A stretch of 64,000 nucleotides of DNA from Gillisia marina (GTDB lineage Bacteria > Bacteroidota > Bacteroidia > Flavobacteriales > Flavobacteriaceae): positions 1 through 64,000 of the forward strand of contig NZ_AJLT01000023.1 of NCBI RefSeq assembly GCF_000258765.1, written 5' to 3'. Under the pieces are notes generated by a model. That model saw nothing but the letters and a program-made list of their open reading frames with translations, made no database searches and was not told where the DNA came from. The translations under genes were made by a program, and so were the position numbers. Positions 48,732 to 57,266 of this stretch are shown here, one piece after another (the first letter of the stretch is position 1; every line of letters starts with the position of its first letter).

Positions 48732-49449
48732 ATGAACTGTATTATAGTAGATGATGAAGAATTAGCAAGAGCTATAATTTATCAATTTGCAACCAAAGAC
48801 CCTCATATTTCCGAGTCTAAGGAATTTGATAGTGGTATTGCAGCTATTAAATATTTAAATACCAACCCGAAGGTAGACCTCATATTTTTAGATATCCATA
48901 TGCCTGGTTTTAATGGATTCGATTTTATACAGACTATTAATAGTGAAGCAAAAATTGTTCTCACTACCTCCGATAAAAACTTTGCAATTCAAGCTTTTGA
49001 ATATAATGCTATTGTAGATTATTTGGTAAAACCAATAACCGAGGAAAGGTTTCAAAAAGCAATTCAAAAGGCTCTAGATAAAAAACCTAATGAAGTAAGT
49101 TCAAATGCAAACGAAAAAACTACCTGACTCTTCCAGCAAAGATGATCTTTATGTAAATGTAGACAGAAAGCTGATTAAAATTGACATTCCAACGATTCAA
49201 GTAATAGAAGCTAAAGGAGATTATATTTTAATAAAAACAGAGCAAAAAAACTATACGGTGCACTCCACTTTAAAAAAGATTCACGAGCGTATACACAGAG
49301 ATTATTTTGTTAAGGTCCACAGATCTTTTATAATCAACATCAAAGAAATTGTAGACATAAAAGACAATAGTGTCTTAATTTCCAAAAACGTAATACCAAT
49401 AAGTCGTTCCAAAAGACCCGAATTAATGCAACGCTTAAATCTACTTTAA
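48732..49449 (+). CDS. LytTR family response regulator (frameshifted)
   Basis: The reconstructed 238-residue protein has an N-terminal receiver (IIVDDEELAR, LIFLDIHMPGFNGFDF, VKPI) and a C-terminal LytTR DNA-binding domain (DLYVNVDRKLIKI, FVKVHRSFIINI, IPISRSKRPEL). The frame breaks in a run of six A at 49114-49119, where five gives ANEKLPDSSS. LytTR regulators bind direct repeats near promoters. It follows the Hpt gene by 5 bases. Confidence 0.92.
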
Positions 49450-49470
49450 GTAAGTTGTGAAATTATTATT

Positions 49471-49510
49471 AACCTCGAAAATCAATTGTTTTGAAGTTCG
49501 AGGTTTTTTT
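49471..49510 (+). terminator. Intrinsic terminator between LytTR and DinB genes
   Basis: AACCTCGAA pairs with TTCGAGGTT around a 17-base loop and is followed by TTTTT. It serves the convergent genes. Confidence 0.8.
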
Positions 49511-49521
49511 GTTTTTATAAG

Positions 49522-50010
49522 TTATTGACTTTCGTCTGCAGAAGGCCCATAAGTGGCGGGTACAGAAACATCCAATAGCCTAAAATACACTCCCAATTGT
49601 GCACGGTGATGCGGAATTTGATTAAGGACAACCGTATTTAGAACATCTATTCTAGGCATTTCCCATAAGGTTTCATCTTTCATTTTCATTTTCCATTTTT
49701 TTTGGAAATCGCCATTAGACTTTTGTAAAGACGCCTCAGCATCTGCGGCATTTTTCTTAAGTACTTTCACCATTTCATCTGGTGAACTTAATTTCGGAGT
49801 TTCATAACCATCCACATCCATTTCGTCCATTTCCATGGTTCCAGTGATCCAACTCGGGATTTCAGCTAAATGACTTCCAAGCTCCTGAATATTCATCGAC
49901 TTTTTATGAGGTCGCCAATCCAGTTTATCTGCTGGAATTCTCTTTAGGAACTTTTCAGTTAGTTGCACTTCATTTCGCAATTCGTTCAATAAAATATCTT
50001 TAATTTCCAT
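49522..50010 (-). CDS. DinB family protein
   Basis: The roughly 162-residue four-helix protein belongs to the DinB/YfiT-like superfamily, with metal-ligand histidines near LGSHLAEIPSW and in QIPHHRAQLGVYFRLL. Such proteins act as thiol- or metal-dependent transferases or are of unknown role. ATG codons at 50010 and 50016 are both possible; I list the inner one. Confidence 0.85.
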   Translation of the reverse strand: MEIKDILLNELRNEVQLTEKFLKRIPADKLDWRPHKKSMNIQELGSHLAEIPSWITGTMEMDEMDVDGYETPKLSSPDEMVKVLKKNAADAEASLQKSNGDFQKKWKMKMKDETLWEMPRIDVLNTVVLNQIPHHRAQLGVYFRLLDVSVPATYGPSADESQ

Positions 50011-50114
50011 GATCATAAAATATTAGTTTACAGTTATTTAAGTTACAATTTAAAATATTTGATATGTGAAGTGCTTCAGTAAAAGGCGTAGGGGAAATCC
50101 CTTAAATTTCACCT

Positions 50115-50144
50115 TTGTTCCCAAGCCATAAACCGCTACATTTG
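50115..50144 (+). promoter_or_regulatory. Bacteroidota-type promoter of kdsA
   Basis: TTG (50115-50117), 19 bases, TACATTTG (50137-50144) match the consensus. The ATG is 19 bases further on. Confidence 0.78.
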
Positions 50145-50163
50145 CATCTATAAATAGTGTCTT

Positions 50164-50982
50164 ATGAAACTTCGCAATATCCCTCAGTTAAAACATTTAG
50201 AATCCAATAACTTCTTTCTTCTTGCAGGACCTTGTGCTATTGAAAGTGAAGAAATGGCTTTACGAATTGCTGAAAAAGTTTTGAAGATTACCGATAAATT
50301 GGAAATTCCGTTCATATTTAAAGGTTCCTTTAAAAAAGCTAACCGTAGTAGAATAGATAGTTTTACAGGAATAGGTGATGAAAAAGCTCTGAAGATATTA
50401 AGGAAAGTCTCCGAAGCATTTAAAATTCCTACGGTTACAGATATTCATGAAGTTTCTGATGCTGAAATGGCGGCAGAATATGTAGATGTTTTGCAGATTC
50501 CTGCGTTTCTTGTTAGACAAACAGATCTTGTGGTTGCCGCTGCAAATACAGGAAAAGTGGTAAATCTTAAAAAAGGGCAATTTATGAGTCCGGAAAGTAT
50601 GAAGCATGCCGTTACAAAAGTAACCGATTGTAATAATGAACAAGTAATGATTACCGACAGGGGAACTATGTTTGGCTATCAAGATATGATCGTAGATTTT
50701 AGAGGAATTCCTACTATGCGTGAATATGCTCCCACAGTTTTAGATGTTACTCATTCGCTTCAACAGCCAAATCAATCTAGTGGCGTTACCGGCGGAAGAC
50801 CAGATATGATTGAGACTATCGCGCGTGCCGGAATTGTAAATAATGTAGATGGATTATTTATTGAAACTCATTTTGATCCTGCGAATGCAAAAAGTGATGG
50901 AGCAAATATGTTGGATCTACAATATCTTGAGAAATTGCTGTCTAATTTAACAGCAATCAGTAAAACGGTAAATTCATTATAA
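50164..50982 (+). CDS. kdsA: 3-deoxy-8-phosphooctulonate synthase
   Basis: The 272-residue enzyme condenses phosphoenolpyruvate with arabinose 5-phosphate for KDO of lipopolysaccharide. The motifs LAGPCAIESEE, FKGSFKKANRS, TDIHE and QIPAFLVRQTDL are clear, and C-terminal ETHFDPANAKSDGANML is the metal site. It has its own promoter and confirms an LPS-bearing Gram-negative. Confidence 0.96.
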   Translation: MKLRNIPQLKHLESNNFFLLAGPCAIESEEMALRIAEKVLKITDKLEIPFIFKGSFKKANRSRIDSFTGIGDEKALKILRKVSEAFKIPTVTDIHEVSDAEMAAEYVDVLQIPAFLVRQTDLVVAAANTGKVVNLKKGQFMSPESMKHAVTKVTDCNNEQVMITDRGTMFGYQDMIVDFRGIPTMREYAPTVLDVTHSLQQPNQSSGVTGGRPDMIETIARAGIVNNVDGLFIETHFDPANAKSDGANMLDLQYLEKLLSNLTAISKTVNSL

Positions 50983-51128
50983 TTCATAAAACCTTCTTTT
51001 AAGTTAACGTATTACAAATTTTTAATACTAATTTCTTCGATTTATTTATAAAGTGTTGTTAATCACAACAACATAGATTAGAATATTTTATAATTTGAGT
51101 TTCTAACTAATGAAAATCAATTTATAGA

Positions 51129-52444
51129 ATGGAAAATCAACTCGAAAATTTTGCCGATCAGGTATCTAACTTTTTACCCGATTTGTTAGGAGCAATTCTT
51201 GTGCTTCTTGTAGGATGGCTTATTGCAAAAGGCATCAAAGCCCTTGTAGTAAGACTTTTAAGAAAAACCAACTGGGATGAGCGTGTTTTTGGCCGTGCAG
51301 ACGTGCGGACACGAATGTTTTCTTAGGTAATATCTTTTATTATTTGGTGATGATCATTGTGATCTTAATAGTATTAGAAATTCTAGGAATAGATCAAGTT
51401 CTCACCCCACTGGAAAATATGGTAGATGAATTTCTTTCTTATGTCCCTAACGTAATAGGTGCTATTCTTATTGGTTTTATAGGGTATATATTGGCCAAAT
51501 TCGTTTCTAATCTGGTTAGTATAGGTGGTAGTTTTCTTGACAGAATGGTGGATAAAACTGGATTTAAAGACACCGATAAACTGGTTAATATTCTTAAGAA
51601 AGTAGTTTTCATAATAATCTTTATACCCTTTTTAATTCAGGCTTTCAATGCACTACAGCTAGAGGCAATTTCTGAACCGGCAAATGATATCCTTTACGGA
51701 TTTACAAGTATGATTGGCGAAATTATTATTGCTGCAATCATCCTCACAGTATTTATTTGGGGAGGAAAATTTCTTGCAGACTTTTTAGAAGATCTCTTTA
51801 AAAGTTTAGGCTTAGACACTTTGGCTGAAAAAATCCAAATTCAGAATATGATTGGAGCCAATCAGTCTTTATCTAAAATTGTAGCAAATCTTATCTATTT
51901 CTTCTTGGTTTTCTTCGGGGTTATTACCGCTGTAGAAATCTTAGGATTAGATAGATTAACCGAAATTTTAAATCAGATTCTTGAAGTAACCGGACAAATT
52001 ATTTTCGGACTTATTATTCTTGCCATAGGAAATTATATTTCTGTAATGATCTATAATACAATGACAAAATCTAGCAACAATAATTTCATCGCTAGTATAG
52101 TAAGATATGCTTCTTTAGCTTTATTTATTGCAATTGCCTTGAGAACAATGGGAATTGCTAATGAAATAGTTGAATTGGCCTTCGGTCTTATTTTAGGAGC
52201 GCTTGCTGTAGCATTTGCTTTAAGTTATGGACTTGGTGGTAGAGAGGCTGCGGGAGAACATTTTAGAGAAGTTATCCAAAAATTTAAGGATGACAAATCG
52301 GTTGCACCTGATGCTAGAAATCAAGTGAATCCTACAAAACCTCAACGAGACATTAATGATCCTGCTAATCCAAACAGACCAAATTCTGGAGCTAGCGATT
52401 CGGATAACCGAAGAGATCCAAATGACCCAACGCTAAACTTATAA
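51129..52444 (+). CDS. Mechanosensitive-channel-like protein with TM-helix repeats (frameshifted)
   Basis: The reconstructed 438-residue membrane protein contains repeated amphipathic/transmembrane units of the TM_helix (MscS-related) family: LPDLLGAILVLLVGWLIAKG, YVPNVIGAILIGFIGYILAK, and LGLDTLAEKIQI with later helices. A polar tail rich in Asn, Pro and Asp follows. The frame breaks near 51305, where one G seems missing (GTGGCG for GTGCG). Correction gives RADVADTNVFLGNIFYYLV. Channel activity is inferred. Confidence 0.85.
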
Positions 52445-52469
52445 GAATTTCAGCAATAAATACAATTAC

Positions 52470-52497
52470 AAGCCCGCAAATAATTGCGGGCTTTTTA
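52470..52497 (+). terminator. Intrinsic terminator of the MscS-like gene
   Basis: AAGCCCGCAA pairs with TTGCGGGCTT followed by TTTT. Confidence 0.88.
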
Positions 52498-52532
52498 ATG
52501 CTTTCTATTGTTTTATTGAAAGAAATACACTT

Positions 52533-52553
52533 ACTTTGTTTTTCAAAGTACTT
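52533..52553 (+). promoter_or_regulatory. Candidate operator, copy 1
   Basis: ACTTTG/CAAAGT form an inverted pair, and the 13 bases TTTCAAAGTACTT (52541-52553) recur at 53544-53556. It lies just before the membrane/winged-helix gene pair. Confidence 0.5.
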
Positions 52554-52558
52554 CGTAG

Positions 52559-53200
52559 ATGGAAAATGAAAAGTATCTTCAAGATTTAAGCGAAATCAGG
52601 CAAATGATGAATCGGTCTTCCCGATTTATCTCATTAAGTGGGCTCTCCGGGGTTTTTGCCGGTTGTTATGCACTTTTAGGAGCTGTAGTTGCCAAGACTC
52701 TTCTTAGGGATAATGGAAGTGTTTATAATCAGGATTACAATTCGGTTACAGTTAATTTTAGTAATAGCAATCTTGAATTACAATTACTAATGGTAGCCAT
52801 TGGCGTTCTTATTTTAGCAATTGGTACTGCAGTATTTTTAACAACTCGGAAGGCTCAAAAAAATGGACAAAAAATCTGGGACGCAACCAGCAAAAGGTTG
52901 ATGATCAATTTTTTTGCTCCTCTTATCGCTGGAGGACTTTTTTGCTTGGTGTTATTGCAATATGATATCATTGGGTTAATTGCACCTTGCATGCTTATTT
53001 TTTACGGCTTGGCACTTATACATGCTAGTAAATACACATTTAACGATCTTAAAAGTTTAGGATATGCAAATCTTATTCTTGGACTTATAGCTACTCAATT
53101 TATAGGTTATGGTTTGTATTTTTGGGCTTTAGGGTTTGGGTTCTTTCATATTGTTTATGGCATATGGATGCACAATAAATATGATAGAAAAAATGCTTGA
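52559..53200 (+). CDS. Membrane protein of unknown function, partner of the winged-helix regulator
   Basis: The 213-residue protein has a short N-terminal helix (YLQDLSEIRQMMNRSSRFI) and about six transmembrane segments. I recognise no named domain. Its stop overlaps the ATG of the winged-helix gene by four bases, so they are co-translated. It may sense a signal for that regulator, which is inference. Confidence 0.8.
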   Translation: MENEKYLQDLSEIRQMMNRSSRFISLSGLSGVFAGCYALLGAVVAKTLLRDNGSVYNQDYNSVTVNFSNSNLELQLLMVAIGVLILAIGTAVFLTTRKAQKNGQKIWDATSKRLMINFFAPLIAGGLFCLVLLQYDIIGLIAPCMLIFYGLALIHASKYTFNDLKSLGYANLILGLIATQFIGYGLYFWALGFGFFHIVYGIWMHNKYDRKNA

Positions 53201-53520
53201 TGAAAAACATAATAAGTAACATAAATAAGGCATTCGATCACCGGGTTCGACTAGGAATTATGAGTGTGTTGATGGTAAATGAATATGCCGACTTTAATAC
53301 ACTTAAAGAATTTCTGGGCGCAACAGATGGAAATATTGCAAGCCACACCAAGGCACTTGAGAAGCAAGAATATATAAAAGTGGAAAAATCGTTTATTAAC
53401 AGGAAACCTAATACCAAATATATTGCTACTCGAATTGGCAGAAAGGCATTTCAAGAACATTTAGATGCATTAGAAAAATTAATTAGCTCAGGAAATACTA
53501 TCGAAAATAAGAAAACATAA
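53197..53520 (+). CDS. Winged-helix transcriptional regulator
   Basis: The 107-residue DNA-binding protein has a winged helix of the ArsR/MarR-like type: RLGIMSVLMVNEYADFNTLKE, helix-turn-helix GATDGNIASHTKALEKQEYI and the wing KSFINRKPNTKYIATRIGRK. It resembles the flavobacterial DUF-type transcriptional regulators next to membrane genes. It is likely to bind the inverted motif present upstream of this pair and of the next gene. Confidence 0.88.
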   Translation: MMKNIISNINKAFDHRVRLGIMSVLMVNEYADFNTLKEFLGATDGNIASHTKALEKQEYIKVEKSFINRKPNTKYIATRIGRKAFQEHLDALEKLISSGNTIENKKT

Positions 53521-53536
53521 TTTTTTTGTCTATTCG

Positions 53537-53556
53537 CTTTGAATTTCAAAGTACTT
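53537..53556 (+). promoter_or_regulatory. Candidate operator, copy 2
   Basis: CTTTGAA and TTCAAAG form a 7-base inverted repeat around T, and TTTCAAAGTACTT (53544-53556) is identical to the copy at 52541-52553. Confidence 0.5.
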
Positions 53557-53589
53557 AAAAAACTGAATCATTCACTTAATTTTTAAAAA

Positions 53590-53874
53590 ATGAAAAATAA
53601 AAGATTAATAATCATTCTAATTAGCATAAGTGCACTTCTTTTAATTCCCTTAATAGCGATGCAATTTAGCACTGAAGTAATATGGTCACTTTCAGATTTT
53701 GTGATTATGGGTGCATTACTCCTTGGTGTGGGTCTCGCTTTCGAGTTCCTGCTAAGGAAAGTATCCAGCAGCAAGAGGCGCGTAATTATTGGTGGAATTA
53801 TCCTAGTGATATTTCTTTTGATCTGGGCAGAATTGGCAGTAGGAATCTTCGGAACTCCTTTCGCGGGAAGTTAA
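53590..53874 (+). CDS. Small integral membrane protein
   Basis: The 94-residue protein has three hydrophobic helices (LIIILISISALLLIPLIAM, LSDFVIMGALLLGVGLAFEF, VIIGGIILVIFLLIWAELAV). No domain is recognised. It lies 12 bases before the MpaB-like gene in the same transcript. Confidence 0.75.
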   Translation: MKNKRLIIILISISALLLIPLIAMQFSTEVIWSLSDFVIMGALLLGVGLAFEFLLRKVSSSKRRVIIGGIILVIFLLIWAELAVGIFGTPFAGS

Positions 53875-53886
53875 TAAATCTTAAAT

Positions 53887-54645
53887 ATGAAGTATTTCGT
53901 CGAAGTAAACTCAATAGTAAGACAGATCTGGGGAAAGAGCGATACCATTCTCTTTATCTTCGCTGGTGCAGCTGCAGAATTTGCTCTAAATAAAGCTGTA
54001 GACTGGCTTTACTTTACAGGGAAATTACCAAAATCTCCTTTGGAGCGGCTTTTTTCAACAGTTTCTTACGCGCGTACCATTGTTTTTTCTGAAGAAATTT
54101 CAGCTTACAAGTCTATTGATGCTATTGCAGCAATACATGCAAATGTGGAAAATAAAAGAAATGCGAAAATACCAAATTGGGCATATCTTGATGTACTTTT
54201 TATGCTGATAGATTATTCTATCAGATCCTTCGAATTGCTAGAGCGTAAATTAACCAATGAGGAGAAGGGACAAGTTTTTACAGTTCTTTATAGAGTTGGT
54301 GATAGAATGGGAATTAAAGGCTTGCCAGTGACTTTCTTAAGCTGGCAAAAAATGAGAAATAAACACCTTTCAAAGAACCTATACTACAGTCATTTTTCTA
54401 AAGACCTTATTAAGCAGTACCGCAAACATCTAGGCTTTATTAGATATCGCATTTTATTGGAGACTCAGATTTTAATTCTTCCTAAAAAAGTAAGGAACTT
54501 ATTATGTCTTAGAGAATTCTCATTTCTAACTCCGCTGCTGATCATTTATAAAATCTCCAGAAGATTGCATCTGGATAAAATTTTAAGATCACTGATTCTT
54601 CCATCTTCGTATAAGAAAGAGATAGGAAATTTAGATCATATATAA
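53887..54645 (+). CDS. Oxygenase MpaB/DUF2236 family protein
   Basis: The 252-residue protein has the DUF2236 features of latex-clearing/MpaB-type proteins: a start VRQIWGKSDTILFIFAGAAAE, a histidine-bearing AAIHANVENKR and tyrosine/arginine-rich C terminus. Relatives are haem-dependent oxygenases. The heme ligand cannot be confirmed here, and the substrate is unknown. It lies between the small membrane protein and DoxX-like genes. Confidence 0.75.
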   Translation: MKYFVEVNSIVRQIWGKSDTILFIFAGAAAEFALNKAVDWLYFTGKLPKSPLERLFSTVSYARTIVFSEEISAYKSIDAIAAIHANVENKRNAKIPNWAYLDVLFMLIDYSIRSFELLERKLTNEEKGQVFTVLYRVGDRMGIKGLPVTFLSWQKMRNKHLSKNLYYSHFSKDLIKQYRKHLGFIRYRILLETQILILPKKVRNLLCLREFSFLTPLLIIYKISRRLHLDKILRSLILPSSYKKEIGNLDHI

Positions 54646-54668
54646 AAATTCATATTCCAATTAAAATT

Positions 54669-55387
54669 ATGAAACTATCTGCCAAATTAGATCAAATTCA
54701 TTTTAAAGCGCGACAAAACAAGTGGATGGGTTACTTCGCAATTTTTTGCAGGATTAGTCTCGCTGCTGGTTTTTTACCTTCAGGATTCGTGAAAATAAAT
54801 GGAGAGCGATTTACAGATTTACATAATCTTCATCCTTTAGGGCAATATTTGGAATCCCTTTTTCATACCGGTTATTATTATCCCTTTATAGGGGTATTGC
54901 AGGTAACCGCTGCCATACTTTTAATCATACCAAGAACTGCGCTATTGGGGGCATTGATATATTTTCCAATAATATTAAATATTACAGTGCTATCTCTGGC
55001 AGTGCGCTTTCAGGGCTCTATGCTAACGGCTCCACTCATGGTAATGGCCAATTTATATTTATTTGCATGGTATTATCATAGAATTAAATATCTGTTCCCA
55101 TTTAAAACATCAGCATATCCTGAAGTTCTTGATGACAGAAAAATTATAACCAGAAGTTTTCTTTCAAATTTTTTGGGGGTGTTTTAGCCTTTGTAATTTT
55201 CTAGGGCTTTTTTATATTGAATGTTTATGATATTATTCCTATGAATACTTTAGAAGAATGCCAACTGCAATGTGAAGATGAAAATGATACCGCGTGTATA
55301 GAATTTTGCGATTGTATCCATGTAGAACCAACCTCTTTCGAAAATTGTCACGATACATATTTAAATTCTGTTGAAAACAAGCAATAA
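54669..55387 (+). CDS. DoxX-like membrane protein with cysteine-rich tail (disrupted)
   Basis: The N-terminal 172 residues form a DoxX-like four-helix membrane protein. The frame stops at 55187. Adding one G to the run of five at 55175-55179 gives FLGGVLAFVIF, after which one TAG (55202-55204) interrupts GFFILNVYDIIP; this may be two compensating T-run errors (LG in place of the stop). The frame then runs MNTLEECQLQCEDENDTACI, FCDCIHV and ends at 55387. I recall the same cysteine-rich C terminus after DoxX domains in other flavobacteria, so the small frame at 55241 is its tail, not a separate gene. Confidence 0.75.
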
Positions 55388-55391
55388 TACA

Positions 55392-55820
55392 ATGAGACTA
55401 AAACTTAAAAGAAATACGAAAACTTCCTACTTAATCGGTTTTCTATCTCTTCTTATTATCGAAATTTTGATCGCTAATTATATAAACGATGACTTTATTA
55501 GGCCTTATTTGGGAGATTTTTTGGTGGTGATCCTCATCTATTGCTTCCTGATGTTTGTTTCTAAAGTAACAGTAATTAAAGGCCTATTAATCGTACTAAT
55601 TTTTTCATTTACTATTGAATTTATTCAGCTAATAAATATTGCAAATGTGCTTGGATACCAACCTCCTAAATTAGTAATGATTATACTTGGTAGCAGTTTT
55701 TCCTTCTGGGATTTGCTTGCTTATACCTTGGGAGTTTTGTTTGCCGGAAGCCTAGAGTTTCTTATCTCTGCCAATAAAAAATCAAAAGCCCGATCTATGA
55801 ATTCCGATTTCTGGCAATAA
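55392..55820 (+). CDS. DUF2809 family membrane protein
   Basis: The 142-residue protein has about four transmembrane helices with GDFLVVILIYCFLMF and the ALGSSFSFWDLLAYTLGVL-like end characteristic of DUF2809. The start is ATG 55392, four bases after the DoxX stop, not the TTG further upstream. Its function is not known. Confidence 0.85.
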   Translation: MRLKLKRNTKTSYLIGFLSLLIIEILIANYINDDFIRPYLGDFLVVILIYCFLMFVSKVTVIKGLLIVLIFSFTIEFIQLINIANVLGYQPPKLVMIILGSSFSFWDLLAYTLGVLFAGSLEFLISANKKSKARSMNSDFWQ

Positions 55821-55836
55821 GTAATTACAATCTAAA

Positions 55837-57051
55837 CTATAAAATTGCAGTACCCTTTACGTAATCTTCTAAATACTTAAATCGCTCTGTTAATTCGCCA
55901 TTTTTGGTCATTCTAGCACGTTCCAGAATCCCATCTTTATCTCCATTAAAAAATGCAGGAATCACAGATTTCATGAACATTTCCCCAAAACCTTCACTTG
56001 CATCTTTTGGTAATTCACAGGGTAAATTATCTACTGCCATTACAGTAATGGCTCCTTTCTGTTTAAAATCTGTTTCCTTACCTGTCTTAGGATCGTACCC
56101 ATATATGGGCTTAGCTATTGTTGAAGGTCTAAGTGTACTTGCTATTGGCCCATTAATATCACACGAAATATCGGCAATCAAATTGATCTTGAATTCAGGA
56201 GAATTAGCTTGTTCATGAGTAAAAAACACAGGTGCACCATCTCCATAAAAATGTCCGGCAATGAAGAAATCGCTCACTTTGGCAAATCCCATAAAGTTTG
56301 ATAGGTATTCTTCCGGGTGCTTATAAAAATGTTTATTCGTAGTATTCTTACCGCTCCTATGGATGTTATAGTCAAGCACGTCTATCATACAATAAACAGG
56401 AGTATCAAAAGTGGTGTTTAAATATTCCTCTACTTCTACCCTATTAATTCCTAAATGATCTAAAATTTCCTTTGCACCATACGCGACTTTCCCCGATCCG
56501 GTAAGCACAATTTTTAGGTTTGGTAACTTTATCTTATCCAATTCCTGAAGAACAGATTTGAGATCTGGTAAGGTTTCTACTTTTGGTAATTCATACAAGG
56601 AATCTCTTATACCTAAAGCCCTAAGTCCGTTATAAGCACCTACCAAACCGGCATACCTTCCAAAACCTATGAGCCTATGCCCATTTTCCTTAACAATTGC
56701 CTCGTGATCATACAACTCAATATTGTTCTTTAAAATGGCCCTCAAGAGTTCCCTATTGTACGGTTGCTTTTTGATGGTATGTGAGAAGAAGAAATATTTT
56801 TTATTTGGAATTAGATTCGCCATTGGCACTTCTTTTACACCTAATAACACATCACAATCTGATAAATCCTGAGATACCTCAAATCCTGCTTCTTTATATT
56901 CTGAATCTTTAAAAATTCTAAGTTCAGATGATTCGATTTTAAAACTTGCCTCTGGAAATTTTTGAATGATTTCTTGTAATTTTTTAGGAGAGAAAACCAC
57001 TCTTCTGTCTGGTGGAGTTTTACGCTCTTTAATTAGGGCAAATTTTATCAT
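55837..57051 (-). CDS. Saccharopine dehydrogenase-like (LYS1/AlaDH-type) NAD(P)-dependent oxidoreductase
   Basis: The 404-residue protein has the alanine dehydrogenase/transhydrogenase N-terminal domain (IKERKTPPDRRVVFSPKKL, FGRYAGLVGAYNGLRALGIR) and a nucleotide-binding KIVLTGSGKVAYGAKEIL. This combination resembles lysine-forming saccharopine dehydrogenase (LYS1) of eukaryotes. The physiological role in flavobacteria is unclear. It is convergent with the DUF2809 gene. Confidence 0.8.
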   Translation of the reverse strand: MIKFALIKERKTPPDRRVVFSPKKLQEIIQKFPEASFKIESSELRIFKDSEYKEAGFEVSQDLSDCDVLLGVKEVPMANLIPNKKYFFFSHTIKKQPYNRELLRAILKNNIELYDHEAIVKENGHRLIGFGRYAGLVGAYNGLRALGIRDSLYELPKVETLPDLKSVLQELDKIKLPNLKIVLTGSGKVAYGAKEILDHLGINRVEVEEYLNTTFDTPVYCMIDVLDYNIHRSGKNTTNKHFYKHPEEYLSNFMGFAKVSDFFIAGHFYGDGAPVFFTHEQANSPEFKINLIADISCDINGPIASTLRPSTIAKPIYGYDPKTGKETDFKQKGAITVMAVDNLPCELPKDASEGFGEMFMKSVIPAFFNGDKDGILERARMTKNGELTERFKYLEDYVKGTAIL

Positions 57052-57110
57052 AGGTTGGTATATCTTTTGTAGAATGTTACGTGTGTTCCAAAGATATAAA
57101 TTTTAATCTG

Positions 57111-57118
57111 TATCTTTG
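57111..57118 (+). promoter_or_regulatory. -7 box (TATCTTTG) for the candidate small RNA
   Basis: TATCTTTG matches TAnnTTTG and ends six bases before GCGTTAGGG, which is a natural start point. Confidence 0.55.
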
Positions 57119-57120
57119 CA

Positions 57121-57220
57121 CCCGCGTTAGGGATAGCAGTGAAAATCCTTCTTTAATTTATTTTGAAATTAAAGAAGATTGAAACGAATAGCCCGGCCCT
57201 CGCTAAAGCGAGGGAACGCC
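57121..57220 (+). ncRNA. Candidate structured small RNA upstream of tmRNA
   Basis: The element starts CCCGCGTTAGGGATAGCAGT and closes with GGGAACGCC: GCGTT (57124-57128) can pair with AACGC (57215-57219). Inside are a perfect 12-base hairpin (arms 57148-57159 and 57166-57177) and a 7-base hairpin CCCTCGC/GCGAGGG (57197-57203 and 57208-57214). I recall elements of this type (GCGTTAGGGAT, GAAACG, GCCCG) in many flavobacterial genomes, and Flavo-1 RNA in Rfam is a candidate family that I cannot confirm. Confidence 0.6.
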
Positions 57221-57244
57221 ATCCTTCGACAAGCTCAGGATGAC
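57221..57244 (+). repeat. CTTCGACAAGCTCAGGAT repeat half-site
   Basis: The 23 bases at 57222-57244 are identical to the left arm of the palindrome at 45247-45269. No inverted partner is present here. It abuts the candidate small RNA. Confidence 0.7.
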
Positions 57245-57266
57245 ATTAAAAAGTTCATTATTTTAT

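Noticed and set aside
55241-55387. Separate 48-residue cysteine-rich protein
   Set aside because: Its frame continues upstream into a hydrophobic helix and the residues IIPMNTLEEC resemble the DoxX-linked tail, so I merged it with the DoxX-like gene.
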